Positions 5,937 to 7,078 of a stretch of DNA of 7,078 nt are shown piece by piece. Under the pieces are notes generated by a model that saw only the letters and a list, made by a program, of their open reading frames with translations, did not search any database and had not been told where the DNA came from. The DNA lies in contig DMKG01000192.1 of NCBI GenBank assembly GCA_003454415.1, positions 1 to 7,078 of the forward strand. The letters are read 5' to 3'. The translations under genes were made by a program, and so were the position numbers. This DNA is from Alphaproteobacteria bacterium (GTDB lineage: Bacteria; Pseudomonadota; Alphaproteobacteria; UBA11222). Each line of letters opens with the position of its first letter. The stretch's first letter is position 1.

Positions 5937-6908
5937 TCACATGAACAGTTTCTGGCCATTCATGTTCTTGTAGAGATGCGAAACCTGTTCCCCATAGCCA
6001 TTGAACAGGCGCGTCGGGATCGTTCCAAACTTCGCGCCCAAAGGCTCTTCCACCGCCTGGCTCCATCGCGGGTGCGGAACCTCCGGATTGACATTGGCCC
6101 AGAAGCCATACTCATCCGCATTGGTCTGTTCCCAGAAGCTGACCGGCCGCGCATCGGTCAGGGTGAAACGCACAATGGATTTGATCGATTTGAAGCCATA
6201 TTTCCACGGCAAAGCGAGGCGCAGCGGCGCGCCGAACTGCCTGGCCAGCGGTTTGCCATAGGCGCCCGTCACCAGAAAGGCCAGATCGTTCTGCGCCTCT
6301 TCAAGGGTGACGCCTTCGACATAAGGCCAGGGATACCAGAATTGCTTCTGCCCGGGGGCGATATCGGGGTTCTGAAAACTTTCCATGCGCACATAACGCG
6401 CTTCCGGTTCGGGATCCGCCAGTTTCAGGATTTCCGCCAGCGGAAACCCGCTCCAGGGCACGATCATCGACCATCGCTCGACACAGCGGTGCCGATAGAT
6501 GCGTTCTTCAAGCTGCACCCTGCGCAACAGGGCGTCGATGTCCAAAGTTTGCGGTTGACGCACAAGTCCATCTATTCGCACCTGCCAGGGCCGGATCGGC
6601 AGGGCCTGGGCGGCCTGCCAGATCTGCTTGTGGGAGGCGAATTCATAAAAATTATTATAGGTGGAGCTGAGCTTCTCGGCCGTCACCGGACGGTCAAGCG
6701 GACCATAAAGCGGATTCGCTTTGGCGGGATACAGATCCGCAGACGGGTCCGCGGCCTCGGCGCCCTGCGCCGCGCCGGCAATGCCGCCACCTGCGAGGAC
6801 GGCGGCGCCGATCGCGCCCGCCATGAACTGACGGCGGTTGACGAAGACTTTTTCAGGGGTGACGGCGTGTTCCGGGATTTCCCAGCTTCTAAGGATTTTG
6901 ATCAGCAT
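5937..6908 (-). CDS. msrP: Protein-methionine-sulfoxide reductase catalytic subunit MsrP (YedY)
   Basis: A molybdenum-cofactor enzyme of the sulfite oxidase fold that reduces methionine sulfoxide in oxidised periplasmic proteins, taking electrons from the membrane haem protein MsrQ. It has 323 residues, close to the family length. A Tat signal is clear: NRRQFMAGA (twin Arg at 25-26), then a hydrophobic Ala/Gly stretch ending near AQGAEA (about 47-52), as expected for a folded, cofactor-loaded export substrate. The molybdenum-ligating Cys is Cys142 in YRHRCVERWSMIVPWSGFPL. The family segments YNNFYEF (84-90), the PLRLALPWKYGFKSIKSIV region, and FWANVNPEVPHPRWSQA are all present. The start has AAGGAG 8 nt upstream. 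A partial frame from a same-strand upstream gene runs 20 nt into its start, suggesting translational coupling. No msrQ follows it; the next same-strand gene is the transporter after about 250 bp of non-coding DNA. Confidence 0.97.
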   Translation of the reverse strand: MLIKILRSWEIPEHAVTPEKVFVNRRQFMAGAIGAAVLAGGGIAGAAQGAEAADPSADLYPAKANPLYGPLDRPVTAEKLSSTYNNFYEFASHKQIWQAAQALPIRPWQVRIDGLVRQPQTLDIDALLRRVQLEERIYRHRCVERWSMIVPWSGFPLAEILKLADPEPEARYVRMESFQNPDIAPGQKQFWYPWPYVEGVTLEEAQNDLAFLVTGAYGKPLARQFGAPLRLALPWKYGFKSIKSIVRFTLTDARPVSFWEQTNADEYGFWANVNPEVPHPRWSQAVEEPLGAKFGTIPTRLFNGYGEQVSHLYKNMNGQKLFM

Positions 6909-7077
6909 TGCCGTTTCTCCTTGTCATGACGGTATTATGGCCCGCCCGCCGCTTCAGGGTAAAGGCGGTCAGCGCTGCGCCTAACCCCGCCGCAAGCATC
7001 CACGCCGGCGACAGAAGCAGCGGAAGCAGCACATGACTCCATAATTGTGGCAGGGGGGGAGGATGTAGCGCTCCACG
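6889..7077 (-). CDS. C-terminal end of an unidentified membrane protein (5' partial)
   Basis: A minus-strand frame is open from the right edge to a TAG at 6889-6891, about 62 codons; the other two frames on this strand close within it. It encodes a Pro-rich stretch, then a hydrophobic segment (SHVLLPLLLSPAWMLAAGLG and on), then KRRAGHN. This is a typical C-terminal membrane helix followed by positive charges. Third codon positions are GC-rich through the helix, as in the neighbouring genes, but less so in the last dozen codons. It overlaps the msrP start by 20 nt. The family is not recognisable, and it does not look like MsrQ. It is too short for the usual ORF threshold and lacks its start, so I hold it as probable only. 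Confidence 0.42.
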   Translation of the reverse strand, partial: RGALHPPPLPQLWSHVLLPLLLSPAWMLAAGLGAALTAFTLKRRAGHNTVMTRRNGNADQNP

Positions 7078-7078
7078 G

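Noticed and set aside
5918..5948. Near-palindrome GGCGAGGCCTTGCC and CTGTTC/GAACAG hairpin around the msrP stop codon as an intrinsic terminator
   Set aside because: The stems are short or imperfect and no U-tract follows in the msrP direction, so I could not support a terminator call.
5793..6929. 378-codon plus-strand open frame opposite msrP
   Set aside because: It begins at a TTG within the inverted repeat with no ribosome binding site and runs antisense through msrP, which has a Tat signal and the catalytic Cys motif.

Overview
This is a GC-rich window with strong codon-position bias. It looks like a chromosomal segment from an alphaproteobacterium. A sphingomonad-like lineage is my best guess, from the style of the MFS transporter and the density of acyl-CoA metabolism genes, but nothing in the window fixes the taxon. 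I see no rRNA, tRNA, CRISPR array, insertion sequence or phage gene.

Layout from left to right: (1) the 3' end of a FadB/FadJ-type 3-hydroxyacyl-CoA dehydrogenase (+), entering from outside the window; (2) a convergent membrane-anchored metallo-beta-lactamase-fold hydrolase (-), separated by a short bidirectional terminator-like hairpin; (3) a divergent SDR-family dehydrogenase (+) with a strong ribosome binding site; (4) a 167-bp spacer holding a large nested inverted repeat; (5) a CaiB/BaiF (class III) CoA-transferase (+) with its own ribosome binding site; (6) a convergent MHS-type MFS transporter (-), with stop codons only 3 bp apart; (7) a 250-bp non-coding region with an AT-rich core, two short palindromes, back-to-back promoter-like hexamers and a 14-bp stem-loop; (8) msrP, the Tat-exported molybdoenzyme that repairs periplasmic methionine sulfoxide (-); (9) the probable last codons of an unidentified membrane protein overlapping the start of msrP.

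Genes 1, 3, 5 and 6 suggest uptake of a carboxylate (transporter), its activation to a CoA thioester (CoA-transferase), alcohol/ketone redox chemistry (SDR) and beta-oxidation-like breakdown (FadJ-like). The substrate cannot be read from the sequence, and the genes are not one operon. The hydrolase and MsrP look unrelated to this pathway.

No convincing new multi-gene system is visible. The points most worth a second look are the nested inverted repeat before the CoA-transferase, the structured region upstream of the transporter, the cysteine-containing insertion in that transporter, and msrP without an adjacent downstream msrQ.
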